A DNA stretch of 64,000 nucleotides from Coprinopsis marcescibilis (lineage: Eukaryota > Basidiomycota > Agaricomycetes > Agaricales > Psathyrellaceae), in the NCBI GenBank assembly GCA_004369085.1, contig ML210201.1, positions 102,768 through 166,767 of the forward strand, written 5' to 3'. Under the pieces are notes generated by a model. The model searched no databases, was not told the origin of the DNA, and saw nothing but the letters and a program-made list of their open reading frames with translations. Shown in pieces: positions 22,817 to 34,792 of this stretch. Within the stretch, counting starts at the first letter, position 1. Each line of letters opens with the position of its first letter. The translations under genes and the position numbers were made by a program.

Positions 22817-23419
22817 ACAAACACAAAATATTCAAACCATCCAGCGGACTAAGTATCGACTTCATCTTTATCTTTATCTCTACTCATTACCTTACCATTT
22901 GTATTTTTATGTTGCATGATGACTGACATGAACATTTACGCATATGTTTCTTTGAACACTATGATCATGATTACACCGAATCGTAGACGAGGATAAAACA
23001 GATACCGCGCAATGCTCAGGAAGCATTCGGTGAGGTATACGAAACGTGTAATGGTGTGTAAGATTAAAAAAAGGTTGTAGATTGGTAGATTGATGCGAAT
23101 GGGAACTATTGGACAACCGCGAAAGAGTTTGGACAATGAGGTTGTGTTGTTCTGGTCTGTCCAAGATGTGTGATCTTTCCTTTCTTTGCTCTTCGCCCAA
23201 ATCCGGCGTTCTACTGGTATGGAGCAACCTGCTCTCGTTCTCGAGCAACCCCTGCAATCCGGGAGGGATCTCTCTCGATAAAAGTACACTCTAGGTGGTT
23301 TCGGTACAAATACAATGAGGGAAACTGCAGAGGTGGAGGACATTGGCGACCGATCTGTAGTGGCCAAAGGGTTGTATAGCGCATAGCCGAGATAACGCGT
23401 TATCTGCCCGCTTGCCCAT
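22817..23419. other. Intergenic, convergent 3' flanks
   Basis: Between two convergent genes. No coding signal on either strand; AT-rich tracts fit two 3' untranslated regions. Confidence 0.5.
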
Positions 23420-24612
23420 TCAAATGTCGCATAACCAACTCGTAACTATCAAGTTGAGATCAGCAACGAGCGCGTACGAGATGATACTGATAAGAACGTA
23501 CGTTAGCATTGTAACTGCACTGTTGGGCACAGTTCTTATCAGATTGACCGATAACCCTTTATACAGAGCCCGCCAACCCTCCTTCCGGATGAGCTTTTTC
23601 GTGGTGTAGAGGATTCCACCTCGAGGATATTGCTTGATCATCCCGTCTGAAGACATGTCGTCTGCGATTGGGCGCCGTTGGGTTTGAAGCCGGGTCCGAA
23701 TAACCTCATGGGGATAGGTTGCGATAGATGCAGTCATTTTGGCGATAGCACTGCACATGAGAATGGCTTCACTGGACAGTGGCTTGTCGGAGTCGCCCCG
23801 TGCATATAGCTTGAGCTGCTCGTACAGCGGGAATTGGACCGCCACGTGAAGAATCCCGAGCAGACTAGGCACGAGACCACGATAGAAGACGCTGACGCCT
23901 TCTTTGCGGTAGATGGTCAAAGCAGCGTCGAGTGTGTGTCGGTAACGAGTCTCGCCGGGCATTTGAGTCTGAAAGAAGGATGAGGGACGATATTAGGGCG
24001 TTATCCATGTAGAAAACGCACCATAAACCTCGTCTTGATCACCCATAGGGGATTGGTACATATCGTACTTGCAGCGCCGGCAGTCATGGCAGACAGGATG
24101 TGAAGGGACCAAGGGTGCTCTCGAATAAGAGGCTGGTAGCCCTTCACCTGCGCTGCAGGGTATATCCGGTCGCCGCTCCCTCCTAACGGAGGAGCCCCAA
24201 AGAATGACTTGATTCCATCGTACACAGCAAAATATATTGCCCAAGTCGGGAGATAGCCTAGTATCGTAGGCCCTAGACCGCGATACAGACCTCGGATTCC
24301 ATTTTCTCTTAGAATCGTCTTCACGATGCCTGCATGGAACAAAAATGGAAAAGGTCAGGCTACCCCACAACATAATTATCGGGACATTACCTAGCGAGCC
24401 CTGATATCCGTCCTGTCCCTGTACTATACGTTGAGCTTGTAGCTTAGTCTTGACGACGTCCAGAGGGCAAGTTGCGATGCTAGCTACGAGTCCCCCGCCC
24501 GCCCCGGCTGTTCATGAAGAAAGAGAAAATTCAGCCTGGATATGCAGGGTACTCCTAATAAAAACGCACCAAGCATGCTGTGTGTGGTCCATTTTGTCTG
24601 CCCTGCTCCCAT
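23420..24612 (-). CDS. Mitochondrial carrier, NAD+ transporter-like
   Basis: Four exons (24612-24570, 24507-24391, 24329-24022, 23968-23420) total 1017 nt, 338 aa. It has the three tandem carrier repeats with their signature PX[D/E]XX[K/R] helices: CPLDVVKTKL, NPLWVIKTRF and YPHEVIRTRL. The segments LGYLPTWAIYFAVYDGIKSFF and FYRGLVPSLLGILHVAVQFPLYEQLK match the yeast NDT1/NDT2 (YIA6/YEA6) subgroup, which imports NAD+ into mitochondria; related SLC25 folate, FAD and pyrimidine carriers are the alternatives. Expected location is the inner mitochondrial membrane. The start Met at 24612 gives a short N-terminus (MGAGQTKWTTHSM) before the first helix. Confidence 0.88.
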
Positions 24613-25067
24613 GTCTCCCCGCAACTGCGCGGGGTGCTGAGTGCGGGACGCAGCGCTGCTCTTGTCGTCGTGAGTTGAGTCGTTGGTCGTCGTCAGGAAA
24701 AGTTGCGAGCAGAGAAATGAATGGGGCCTTTATGTACTCGTGATGGTTATGATCCATGATTTGGGGCCATCCCGGTTTTCGCCGGGTGTTATCTTGCCCC
24801 TAACTTTCATCATTGCGTCTTACTTAGGACATCCATCGTCCAATGTCGTAACATTGGAGTTGAGTGGGGACAACCTTGATGACGACTTGGAGACTTAAAT
24901 CTGTGCTTGTTAGAGGTTCCAGCCGTTTCTGTGAGTTCTCCGTGCACCGGAGGAAGATTTCTCTGCGTGGCTCTTTTAGCTTTTTTCATCTTTCCCGCTT
25001 CTTTTCTGCATGTCGGTGAGAATGATACTCTGTTTTTCATTCGCTAACAGGATATATAGATCTCAGG
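24613..25067. other. Intergenic, no gene
   Basis: Upstream region of the carrier gene and downstream region of the unclear gene on the right. No coding signal. Confidence 0.45.
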
Positions 25068-26014
25068 TCATAAGCATATGCTGTCTTGCCGACTGAGAAA
25101 TTTTATGGGCGTTTCTGTTGCAAGCCGGTCAAGAGTCGGAGGAGATTGAAATAAATGTGTTCTATAACAAAACTCAGCAAGGCCTTCCGGAGTCTCCTCC
25201 ATGGAACATATATGTTCCATGAGAAATGACTCTGTGGTCACCAATTTCCAATGTCTCCCACTTTCGTCTGGTGTTACTTTCGTGGTCGGCAAAAGCACAT
25301 ACCCATCGATGGTACTTGCGTGTCCTGGTGTTTGTATGGACAAAGACATCACCGATTTCGAGGAACGCGTCGTTAAAGGCAGCTGGTGGGCCGTCGATTC
25401 CGCAAGGTCCCTTTGAGGAGAAGTATCGCATAACGGCGGGCGACTTTCGATGGAAAAGTCGGTAATTGGGAGCCGCATACGGGGTCTACAAATATGGTAC
25501 GGATCATTTCGCACCTTGCGATCCTTTCAGACTGAAGTTCTTTGGACTAGGACACTTTCTGAACGTCCAGAGCTGCCGACTTTCTTTCCGCTGCTGTGCG
25601 TAGTGTAAGATACGTGTCTAGTCCCAACTCTTCAGAAAGATGACAAGGGAACTGGAAAGCTCTCGGGGAACCACGCACTCATGATCAGAGCTCTCGTCCG
25701 CGCTTTCATATTTGACCCTGGTATACAGAAAAGGAACTTTTGCGCCGGGGGTTTCCGTGGCCAAACTTGCGATGGGTGAACTTGGCAAATAAAAAGGTTT
25801 CTCCAGGAGTGGGGGGACCATCAACGATGATAAGTGGAGTAGGAAGCAACACACGGTCCTCTTCGTGCTCCCGATGTGGGGGAATGAATCTGGCAGAGCT
25901 GCGACCTTTCGACGGGAAACGATAAGATTGGGCCATAGAGGTGAGGGTGCGTAGCTGGATCTCTGTCTTCGGAAGTGGCTGTCGCCTCACTCTTATACCA
26001 TTCAAGTCACACAA
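25068..26014 (-). pseudogene. Unclear multi-exon gene or decayed gene
   Basis: Several protein-like minus-strand segments in different frames: MAQSYRFPSKGRSSARF..LIIVDGPPTPGETFLF (about 25930-25706), SEELGLDTYLTLRTAAERKS (about 25635-25560), and KVARRYAILLLKG / DHRVISHGTYMFHGGDS (25470-25174). A splice from 25709 to about 25644 joins one frame into the second segment. The next frame then meets an in-frame TAG near 25550, and the only local way around it is an intron of about 24 nt, shorter than any other here. It is therefore either a decayed gene or an exon model I did not solve. No family was recognised. Confidence 0.35.
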
Positions 26015-26271
26015 CTATAACAAAGGTGCAGTGGCAGATGCGATTTCAGGGATTTAAGAGAAAGGCTAGGGCTTCGCGTGTTAACACAAAGGTTAGTAGC
26101 ATTAAATAATGCAACGTTTGTTTCAAGATATCATTCAGGAAGCTTGATGGATTCCACTGACGACCCTGAAATCACTGAGGTGAATGCCTTATTTAGAAAC
26201 GATTCATCTTGACGTCATCGGGCACGCCCATCATGGTGTCGCGAGTGGCAATACACCGTTGACCCTGCACA

Positions 26272-26936
26272 ATGACCTCGATCCTTGAGCATAACGAAAC
26301 ATCAGAGGCTGCGCCCCGAAGGGAGCCTTATTACAACGACACACAAGCCCCTAGGCGATACCATGGAAAGTGTTACTGCAGCAAAGTGACCTTCACAGTG
26401 CATAGGAAGCGACCGTTGGCCTCGAAGTACTGCCATTGCAAGACCTGTCAGAAGATCCATGGCGCGGTGTTCCAGTGGGTAGGTCCTATCTTCTGGTCAT
26501 TGCTGCCGTCTCATCGCCCTTTTTGCTTTTGGGTCAGGCAACAATCTTTGAAAAGAAAGACGTGGCCTTTCACTCTGGCCAAAACCATCTTCGGTTCTTC
26601 CACCATTCACCGGAAGGTTGCGAGTGGTCATGCAAGCTGCCTTGAAAAGTCAGTACGGACTGCTGTGGGACGTATATTATGGATGAGGGCCGAGCAATGG
26701 TCTTGCTCTTCCCTGCTATTATTGATATGTCTCCCGAGGAACGTTTGGCTTGGCGGACCGAGGAAGGAGAGAGCGGGAAGAGGCCGTGCCACATTTTCTA
26801 CGCGGAGCGAGTTATCGATGTGAAGGATGGTCTGAAAAAGTGGAAGGGACTGGATGAGAAGAGTGACCTGGTGGAAGAAGACGACGAAGAAAGATTTCAG
26901 AACGAAGCGGAATCCAGCCCGGGAGGAAATTCTTAG
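26272..26936 (+). pseudogene. GFA / CENP-V-domain gene with in-frame stop
   Basis: Exon 1 (26272-26478) encodes YHGKCYCSKVTFTVH..YCHCKTCQKIHGAVFQW, the zinc-binding CxC and CxxC motifs of the glutathione-dependent formaldehyde-activating (GFA/CENP-V/DUF636) domain. The 26538 exon continues ATIFEKKDVAFHSG..LRFFHHSPEGCEWSCKLP, then meets TGA at 26643-26645. The same frame runs on as KVSTDCCGTYIMDEGRAMVLLFPAII to 26936. In family members this place usually reads like PCKVSCxxCxTPIMDEGR, so the stop sits at a conserved Cys and the next conserved Cys is Thr. I favour a recent pseudogene; an unrecognised short intron would be the alternative. GFA proteins are small zinc enzymes or binders of uncertain substrate. 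Confidence 0.72.
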
Positions 26937-27571
26937 GTCGGTGGCACAAGGGGTTTTGGTAGAAGCCCAAGCTATTCAGCCTTATGTCTTTGTCTTTCAG
27001 AGTTGCATTTCATCTGTTCTTATCTCCGACAATTAACGTTAAATCCTTGATCGGATCGTCAAAAAGGTAAGCGCCCGCGAGATCGTCAACACTCGTGTCT
27101 AGCTAGGTTCTTCAAGACAGGTCCGGACCTGATTAGCAACATGGACATTGTGCCATGGGTTGCTTCTGGTAGTCAGCATCTCACTCCATACGCAATTCGC
27201 CTTCTCCGGAGAAATTAAGGCAAATTAGATCAAATACTTGGTGGGTCGCTGACGCTCAGCTGACCACCAGATTTTTGATCATTGACGAGCTCCCTCCCAA
27301 TCCGGCATGATTACAGTCCGGAAGGGTACCGAGGCTTTGTTGACAGTCGTATGCTGGCATACTACAGCCCTGTGCTTAGCAATGAGAAGCACATGGGACA
27401 ATAATCCAAGGTATCCACCCGTAATCACGCAATCGTTGTTAACCTCGACTCTTCGACGTACTTCTAAGAACAAAGGAGGAGCCGAGGCAACTGCCACTTA
27501 AAGAGGGGTTTCCTGCTGTTGCTGTTTATACACGCCCTCGATACGACAACTCACCACCCACCTGAACCACC
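26937..27571. other. Intergenic, promoter of the aldo-keto reductase
   Basis: No gene. The right end (about 27470-27560) is partly repeated at about 32470-32560, where it is a relic of a second copy of this promoter. Confidence 0.5.
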
Positions 27572-29087
27572 ATGTCCTTTTGGGATCCTCCTAAGCCTCC
27601 TGCCACCGCCCTGGGGCGGTATCGACAACTTTCACCGACTGCAGGCGTCCATCTCTCCCCTCTTCAGCTGGGGGCGATGAGCATCGGCGACAAATGGCAC
27701 CAATTTGCGTTTGGAAGTATGGATAAGGAGTCCAGCTTCAAGCTCTTGGACGCCTATTACGACAAAGGAGGAAACTTTATTGATACTGCTAACAACTAGT
27801 AAGTACTGGCACCGTGAGTGGGCTGTTTGAGTATGGCTGACCAGAGCCGTACTGCTACATTATAGTCAAGACGGAAGCTCTGAGGAGTTCATTGGCGAGT
27901 GGTCTGAGAAGCGTGGTATCAGAGAACAGTTGTTCATCGCTACCAAAGTATGCGGGTCCTTTCCTTCCGCCTCAAGCTCAAATCTCATTGTTCACGCGCT
28001 AGTACACTGGAGCATACAAACGGGGAGACGATTCTGTCTCCCAGAAGGTTCTCTTTGCAGGGAACAGTGTCAAGAGTCTGCAAAACTCGGTGCATGCATC
28101 CCTAAAGAAGCTGAGAACGACCTACATCGACCTTCTCTATCTTCATTGGTGGGACTACGAGACGAGCATCGAGGAAGTGATGCGAGGACTTCATCATCTT
28201 GTTGTTCAAGGGAAGGTTCTGTATTTGGTAAGACCTTGAGTTGGGTTCATTGCGTCGTTTGAGTTTCTGACTAGCTCTGTCATGGCAGGGGATTTCAGAT
28301 ACTCCAGCCTGGGTCGTCGCTCGTGCTAATCAGTACGCTCGAGATCATGCCTTGACCCCTTTTGTGATCTACCAGGGTCAGTGGAGCATATTAGACAGGT
28401 CGTTCGAGCGGGAGATTATTCCAATGGCAAGGTCTGAAGGTAGGACAAATAATGCTAGTATCGCTCGTGACTGCCGCTGATCAAAGTCTCTTGAATAGGT
28501 CTTGCTCTTGCACCTTGGGGCGTCCTCGGCGGTGGAAAGCTGCGCTCGGACGCGGAGGAGGAGGAACGTGGTCGGACAGGCGAGAATGGCCGGGCCATGT
28601 TCAGTCCGGACTGGAAGAGAAATGAGAAAGAGCGTCTGGTATCGAATGCATTGGATAAGGTCGCAAAAGAACTGGGTGCCAAGTCGCTGACTTCAGGTTG
28701 GATAATTCCTCGACGCTCTTGACTCTGTCACTGACTGGTTTATTGCAGTTGCCATTGCATACGTTCTTCACAAAACGCCTTACGTCTTCCCTATCATTGG
28801 TGGTCGAAAGGTTGAGCAGCTCGACCAGAATATCGAAGGACTCGAACTTTCATTGTCAAATGAACAGATTCAATTCTTGGAAAACGTCTTTCCGTTCGAT
28901 CTTGGCTTCCCTGGAAATATGATTGTGAGTCCTCTATGGCCTATATTTCGCGTGCAGGTGTTAACTTCCGTGTTCTGCGATGCAGGGAACTGGCGTTGCG
29001 CTGCCAAGAATGTTGAATGCAGTAGCCACCATCGATAAACAGCCTATTCTTGCGCCAATAGGCCCCGTTATAGTAACGCAGAAGTAG
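27572..29087 (+). CDS. Aldo-keto reductase, aryl-alcohol dehydrogenase type
   Basis: Seven exons: 27572-27798, 27866-27947, 28003-28227, 28289-28439, 28499-28696, 28749-28924 and 28986-29087, total 1161 nt (386 aa), the normal AAD size. AKR features: [22 protein letters not shown] (Asp and catalytic Tyr), LFIATKY (Lys strand), [18 protein letters not shown] (catalytic His strand), [27 protein letters not shown], and the NADP-binding C-terminal [18 protein letters not shown]. It reduces aldehydes or ketones with NADPH; fungal AADs act on aryl aldehydes, but the substrate here is unknown. The gene is intact; pieces of a second copy lie around the F-box gene at 32.9 kb. Confidence 0.92.
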
Positions 29088-29120
29088 GTACAAATATACC
29101 AACTTTCCCGTTTAAAATAA

Positions 29121-29880
29121 ATGATGGCGGCCGGGGGAATCCACTCCATTGAAAAAATTTCCCCTCGGATCCATGCTATGGATACATGCTTGACGTCAGT
29201 CGATGTCTTGCACTGGTTTTGGCCATCACGCTATGCTGCGGATGCCACTAGAGCCGGGATAGAGCAATTTGGAATCATGGTTTCGGGCGAGGAACTTGTC
29301 AGCGATTCAGGTTTGGCACAGGCCACAGACACATTTTCATCCGCAGCTGGGATTATTATCCCCACTTTGAGAGGTCTTTACCTAAAGGAGCACAATCCCA
29401 AGTACTACGGCGACATTGTCATCGATCCCAGCCGCCTTCAATCTTTGCCGGAAAACAATGTTCCGCTTGAAATCAACAGTATCATCCAAACATTGAACAA
29501 TATCGAACAACTTCAGGCCGAAACAGAAGGTTATGTGCCAGATGAAGGAAACGGAAATATCGAACAGGGACAGCAACCGGCAGACAATGGGACTATTTTG
29601 CCTTGCTTCTCCAGTTAGAAGGGGATCGATCGATTGAGGTGTTACACTTGGTTCAGGGGAAATATAAGCTTGCTGGCTTTGGTAGTGACAGTTACCGAAG
29701 GGTCTGCTCCTCACCATTCCACTGCCAGGACTTCCAGTACTCCTGGCCCGCCGACCTTCTTTTTGCTGGAATTGCCCATTCAATCCCTGAACAATAGGAC
29801 TTGGGCTCGCCCTCACTTTTCTTTCGACAAATCACTGTTCGGAATCGTGCATCCAGTCACTTGACGAATACACCTCAAAG
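29121..29880 (+). pseudogene. Relic of an F-box-associated C-terminal region
   Basis: A 165-codon frame (29121-29618) ends at TAG, and the next frame (from about 29603) continues IEVLHLVQGKYKLAGFGSDSYRRV and YSWPADLLFAGIAHSIPEQ before stopping. This stretch is clearly homologous to 34310-34690, which encodes LVQGKYKLAASDS and YSWPNDLPFAGTVHPIPEQ. The N-terminal F-box is absent and the frames are broken, so this is a truncated, frameshifted copy. IIIPTLRGLY is shared with IIIPTLEGLY in the intact copy. Confidence 0.65.
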
Positions 29881-30098
29881 TATTATGTTTTCATCCTCAA
29901 TAAACCTGTAAATTAAAGCATTCTAAACCTAAGCCCCTGTCATTGTACTGTTTGTTATCCTCCTCCTTTTCTCTCAAGATCAAAAACTCCAAGTGCATAA
30001 CGGGTCTCAGCATTAAGGGTCATGGGACAGTCCAAAAATCTCTTTCCCTGTGTTGAGAATGACTCTGGGCTCAACAAGAGTCTAAAATCATCCCACAA

Positions 30099-31472
30099 TC
30101 ATAAGCTTCCATAAAACTCCATGAATGCAAACATTCGACCTACCCAGTACATGACAATCTTGAAGATGTCTGCAAGGGACATACCATCTCCATTGTCTCC
30201 TGCACAAGTCACATCAGCGGTGCACACACCAATGACAGTACTCTCCATTCGGCCCCCCAAGTAGACCCCGAATATCCACGTTATCCCATTGCTGATACTC
30301 CATGTGACGCCTTCACTAGTGCCATTGATTCGGCATGTCAGACGCGCACAGAATACATGATAATCAACACTGCTACTCACCCGCCAAAGATACCGTGGCT
30401 GCATTCCAACAAAGTAAAGAGGCAATTAGTCAAAGCTAAACATATACAATGCGACGATGCCGGACTCTTACCTCCCGACACACTGCGCTGCAACCTGCGC
30501 AAAATATGCGTTCAAATCGGCAGGTGTGGCTTTCTCTAGCACTGTCTTTTCCTCAATGATGGATATGTAGCTGTTTCTTGTGCTCAAGCCCGTATCGACG
30601 AACAGGGTACCAAGGTCTTTCTATTTGACTATGTCTGGCCCACCATTGGAGCGATTCACTAGAGATGGAGTGTCGACACAACCGTAAAGACAGAAAGCGT
30701 ATCACTGCTCACCTTTCAATTCTTTCCACTTGGATACCTTGAGTGAAATAAGGGCGTAATCAACACGTCCAGTGAAGGAAAGACTGGAGTGCGGGCCCTC
30801 GATAACCGTAGAGGCAACGGTGGCCTCTGGAAGGTAGATTATATGTCTAATTCCAATATCCTTGCAGAATCCAATCATTCCAAGGACAAAGAAGTCGATG
30901 AAAGATCTTGTGCCTGCCTCAGTCTAGTACAGAACTAAGAGAGTGTGCAAATTGCTTGTCAGGTATTGATCTCACCATATTGCATATGTTGTCCACAAAC
31001 ACCCAGTATGCCTTTGTACGCCTCGTAGCCTCCGTCTTCTCCTCGCAATGTAACTTCAGCTCAACATCCAACGTTTTCAACCCTTGGGCCTCGAGGTTTG
31101 TGTCAGTTGTACTGATCCGCACAGACTTTTCATGGAAAATTGCCATGAATCTTCTGAGTGCCTTTCCATCTATGACAGGAAACTGGGATAGGTGGTGTTT
31201 GCCAGTGGGTACTACTACCCCGACCTCGGCCAACTCGTCCCTGCGAATGGTCAACATGGTTGTTCTCTACAAAGTCAATTAGAACAAGGACGCAACTGCA
31301 GCGTCTGGGTAACACATGGCCCATGGGTACGTACGAGATTTGGGACAGGCTCATTTCCAATGGCGATGGCCTCCACCAGGGTGGAAAGTGTGTTGATATC
31401 GCTAACGGTGTCACTGTTGTCACTGATAGAAACACCAGGACCACTGGACTGTGCTGTGGCAAATGTTGACAT
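30099..31472 (-). pseudogene. PD-(D/E)XK nuclease-like protein gene with one internal stop
   Basis: Six exons (31472-31335, 31266-30976, 30923-30713, 30658-30472, 30398-30381, 30315-30099) give 1062 nt, an exact multiple of three, with consensus splice sites and an 18-nt microexon. The only problem is an in-frame TAG at 30621-30623. The centre reads FTGRVDYALISLKVSKW, then SYISIIEEKTVLEKATPADLNAYFAQVAAQC and GVTWSISNGITWIFGVY. The Asp of RVDYAL plus the E-E-K of IIEEKT fit the D..ExK metal site of restriction-endonuclease-like folds; similar domains occur in fungal effector and conflict proteins. The single stop suggests a recent nonsense mutation or an unresolved intron. Function is inferred only from the motif. 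Confidence 0.6.
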
Positions 31473-32925
31473 GGTCTAGTTGAAACTCAATGGGCAAAAA
31501 AGGTAAAGTGCAAGAGGGGATGAGATGTAGGTACAGGCCACCATATCGTGAAACCTATACTATATAGCGAATATCAGTCAATTCGATTCAAACAGAGTGT
31601 TTAACACAAGGCGCTGGGTCATTGCGTTAAAGAGCGGAGAAAGCCATCTAAGATCCAAGAAACGATATTCTGTGCTGCCTCATAGAAGTCTTCTAACTGG
31701 CACACACAGATGGTGATTATTATGCACCACATCAGGGCACTTACTATGTCTGCCATAGCCATTTGCTTCATGTGCTTCCTGGTACAATTGAGGAGCATGT
31801 CAGACTTGCAACTGGTGTTCATCCACAATGCTCGATCTAATACCAAGATAAGCGCCAAGGAATGTAACAACAGGCCAATGCCTGGAAGACTCCGAACGAA
31901 ACACAAGTTAAATGATTACTGATGCCTTGATGTCTTGAGATTGAGAGTAGTACCAACAATGACTTCATTTCAACTACCCGTGGAAGCACATTGATCAGGT
32001 GCCGTTGAGACTGTGTACTGCTGTTTAGAGTAGAAGTCAGCTTATCAGATTAATGCACCCCAGGTCCCCAAAGTTTCAGATTCATCGATAGGCTGAAATA
32101 TAGACAGTTTGGCTGGCAGCTGGCAAACGTCTAGCAGTTGCATTCGGGAGCACACACAAATATGTCAGCACAAGTTTCTCCCTGCGCCTCGAACGTTTGC
32201 TAACATACGACCATAACATGGGCACTGATTCAAGCCCCCGAGCCGCGTTGAAGCGTTTGTGATTTATAAATGGGCTTCAAGCCAAGCTGGTCAACGATAC
32301 CATTGCAAGTTTACTTGAGGAAAATGAAAATTGCAATTACATATGGAGTTCTCCGAATGGAACTTCAACATCAGTAGTAACACTAGCCTGAGTATCCAGC
32401 CGCAATTGCAATCATTATGATTTTCGACTATTAAGTAGTACATTATAAGTAGGAGAAAAGGGGGAAAATCCGGGACAGTTACCAGTGGCCACGTAAAGCG
32501 GAGTCTTTTTTTCTGTTGCTGGTCATACACCCTTGATGCGAACCTCACCAGCCAGCTGAGCGGAGGCTCCAATCATCAAACAGTCACTGCCTACCCTTGC
32601 TTATCATCAACTTGAGTCCCTGGGGAGGGCTTAAGCGCACAATGAGCAACTTGACAGGCTTATGTCAAAGCTGAACGTTAAATGTACCATTGACATACCA
32701 TAAAGCTTGTTGAAGTTGTGCCACACAATGGCACTGGAGTCGGGAATCCCCTCAGGTCCCTGGAGTGGTGGTCCGCCGCGACCAGCACAGACCGACCTTG
32801 TGAGAACTTCAAATTTGGGTAATCCATTGTAGAATGCTTCTTTCACACCAAACTTTCATTGCTCTATTTGGTGGCGAACCCTCTGGCTAACAGTCCTCAT
32901 AGAAAGGACACACAAGCCGCGGAAT
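31473..32925. other. Intergenic with relics, no intact gene
   Basis: About 1.45 kb. A stretch at 31641-31667 (containing AGATCCAAGAAAC) recurs at 35487-35514. About 32460-32570 is homologous to the aldo-keto reductase promoter at 27460-27565 (shared blocks such as TGTTGCTG, ATACACCC and CCTCACCA). A 71-codon minus-strand frame at 32631-32846 has no recognised motif. Confidence 0.5.
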
Positions 32926-34390
32926 ATGCTCACTGTACGTTGGTCTTTAGCGAGCCATGTCATTGGTGCAATCTCTTCGTGGCTAAAGGGCAGGCACCAA
33001 CTTTTGCTGGCGTGTACTAGTACTACCACAGTGAGTGCCATACTGGTTTGGTTGAAGGGTCAAACTCAGAGACTTACTGTGTGGCTTAGGTTGAGGTCCT
33101 TAACTTTACCAGCCTACCAAAAGAACTCATCATCGCGGTGATGGAGTTCGCCGAGTGGAGTGACATTCTAAGGCTGCGATGCGTGAGTAAGCGTATTCTA
33201 GCGCGCTCGACATATTTAAAGCACCTTCCTTTCAGTGTTGCAAAGTCATGCATTCGACATCGCGAGCAAGATCCATTTGGGTCGCATTGCTTCATCGATA
33301 TTACCTCACGGTTTTTCCAAGGCCATTCCTTTTGCCAAAACCTTTGGAACGTTGCACTTTGAGCAAATTGGAAGCGCTCATCACAGGGTGGTTTAGAGAT
33401 GTGCGCGACTTCTCCAACGAATTCTCCTTGCCACAGATGTCAACACTTCAAGTAAACCTGACAGAACATGAGAAGCTTGGTACCATCCCTGGCAGTCGAT
33501 TCATTCTTTACTCGGGACATAAAGCCAGTGTTTATTATCAGGATCTGCAGTGTATCTCCAACACCCCGCCCATGTTGCTGATCCAATCACCATTTCGCGA
33601 TATCACAACAAGGGCTTCAGTCAGCATGAGCTTCTTGTTTGAGCCACTCCTCCCTCGCAACCATGGCTTTCTCAACTTTGAAGCATTGGAGGACCAATGG
33701 TTTCCCCGGTCGCTCAATCTAGTAATGGCATGGAACGACTACGGAACCACGTATCCAAAGGTTTATGAAACTGTCATCGAAATTTGGACACTACTTCCTC
33801 AGGCCATTGGGGGCAAACTGGTAGGATATCATAGCAAAAGATTATCATCCTTCAACGAGGATCCGTGCAGTGAAATAGTCTCGTGCACAATTCTTGGTGA
33901 CAAGGTTGCGTATGGCCTGTCTGGAGTTCAACCGCACAATAATCCCGGTGTGGTCATGGTAAACTGGGCTGGCCTTACCAGAGGTTCATTTCCAGGCCAT
34001 CGTGTATACCTTTCGATTCTTCCAACCAAGGTGGGTTTACATTCATTGGTATTTTCCAAATCCCTGCAGCTTACGGGCCTCTGCCAGGACCTACTGCTTT
34101 TACCTGATGATCGCATCGTGGTTGTTGACAATAGCATTGTTCAAATTTGGAATTTGGCGCAAGGAACTTCCTCATCTTCTCTTCTGCCTTCACAAAGGCA
34201 AAGGCATAGAGCCAGAGCTCCCTTCCTAAATCCAGCTTGGCAGGAGTCTTTCGAAAGTCCAACCAGATTTAGTTTTGGCGCATGCACCCCTTTTTTCATT
34301 CACAATTCCATCCGGATTATCATCCCCACTTTGGAAGGTCTCTATGGGATCATTTTACCTTGCTTCATCAAGGGATCAGAAGAGGATTGA
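32926..34390 (+). CDS. F-box protein
   Basis: Exons 32926-33030, 33090-33182 and 33236-34390 sum to 1353 nt (450 aa). The F-box is split over exons 2 and 3: LPKELIIAVMEFAEWSDILRLRC joined to CCKVMHSTSRARSIWVALLHRYY. The large C-terminal part has beta-rich, WD-like spacing (DDRIVVVDNSIVQIWNLAQ, RIIIPTLEGLYG), as in Agaricomycete F-box proteins. The N-terminal 35 residues depend on a weakly supported first exon. After the TGA at 34388 the same frame stays open for 98 codons to 34684 with homology to the relic at 29.6 kb, so the protein may be truncated, or an intron (for example GTCTCT at about 34339 to GATAG at about 34398) removes the stop. It probably acts in an SCF ubiquitin ligase. Confidence 0.75.
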
Positions 34391-34686
34391 CCGATAGAGG
34401 CGGTTTGCTTGGTCCAGGGGAAATACAAGCTTGCTGCCTCTGATAGTATGCAATCGTACAGTTACCAAAAGGGTGCGTCGGTTGTCACCTGCTGCCAAGT
34501 GGTCCTCCAGTACTCCTGGCCCAACGACCTTCCTTTCGCTGGAACTGTCCATCCCATCCCTGAACAATACAGGCATTATGTTCACCCACACTTTTACTTT
34601 GACAAGTCATTGAATCGTATCCAGTCACTTGATGATTACACCTCCAAGTTTCACATTGTCAGCCTCAATCAACCTGTTAATTAAAG
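34391..34686 (+). other. Conserved C-terminal extension of the F-box gene family, behind a stop
   Basis: Open in the same frame as the F-box gene after its TGA. Encodes PIEAVCLVQGKYKLAASDS..QYSWPNDLPFAGTVHPIPEQ and stops at 34684. It is homologous to 29630-29880, so it was once coding. It may still be reached by splicing around the stop. Confidence 0.55.
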
Positions 34687-34792
34687 TGTTATAAACTATT
34701 TCACTGTTTGTTATAATTCTGCTTTGACTTCTGGGACTGCTATAGTACCCAGCATTGGTATTTTGGGGATTTGCACTCCAATAGCTCCCAGC

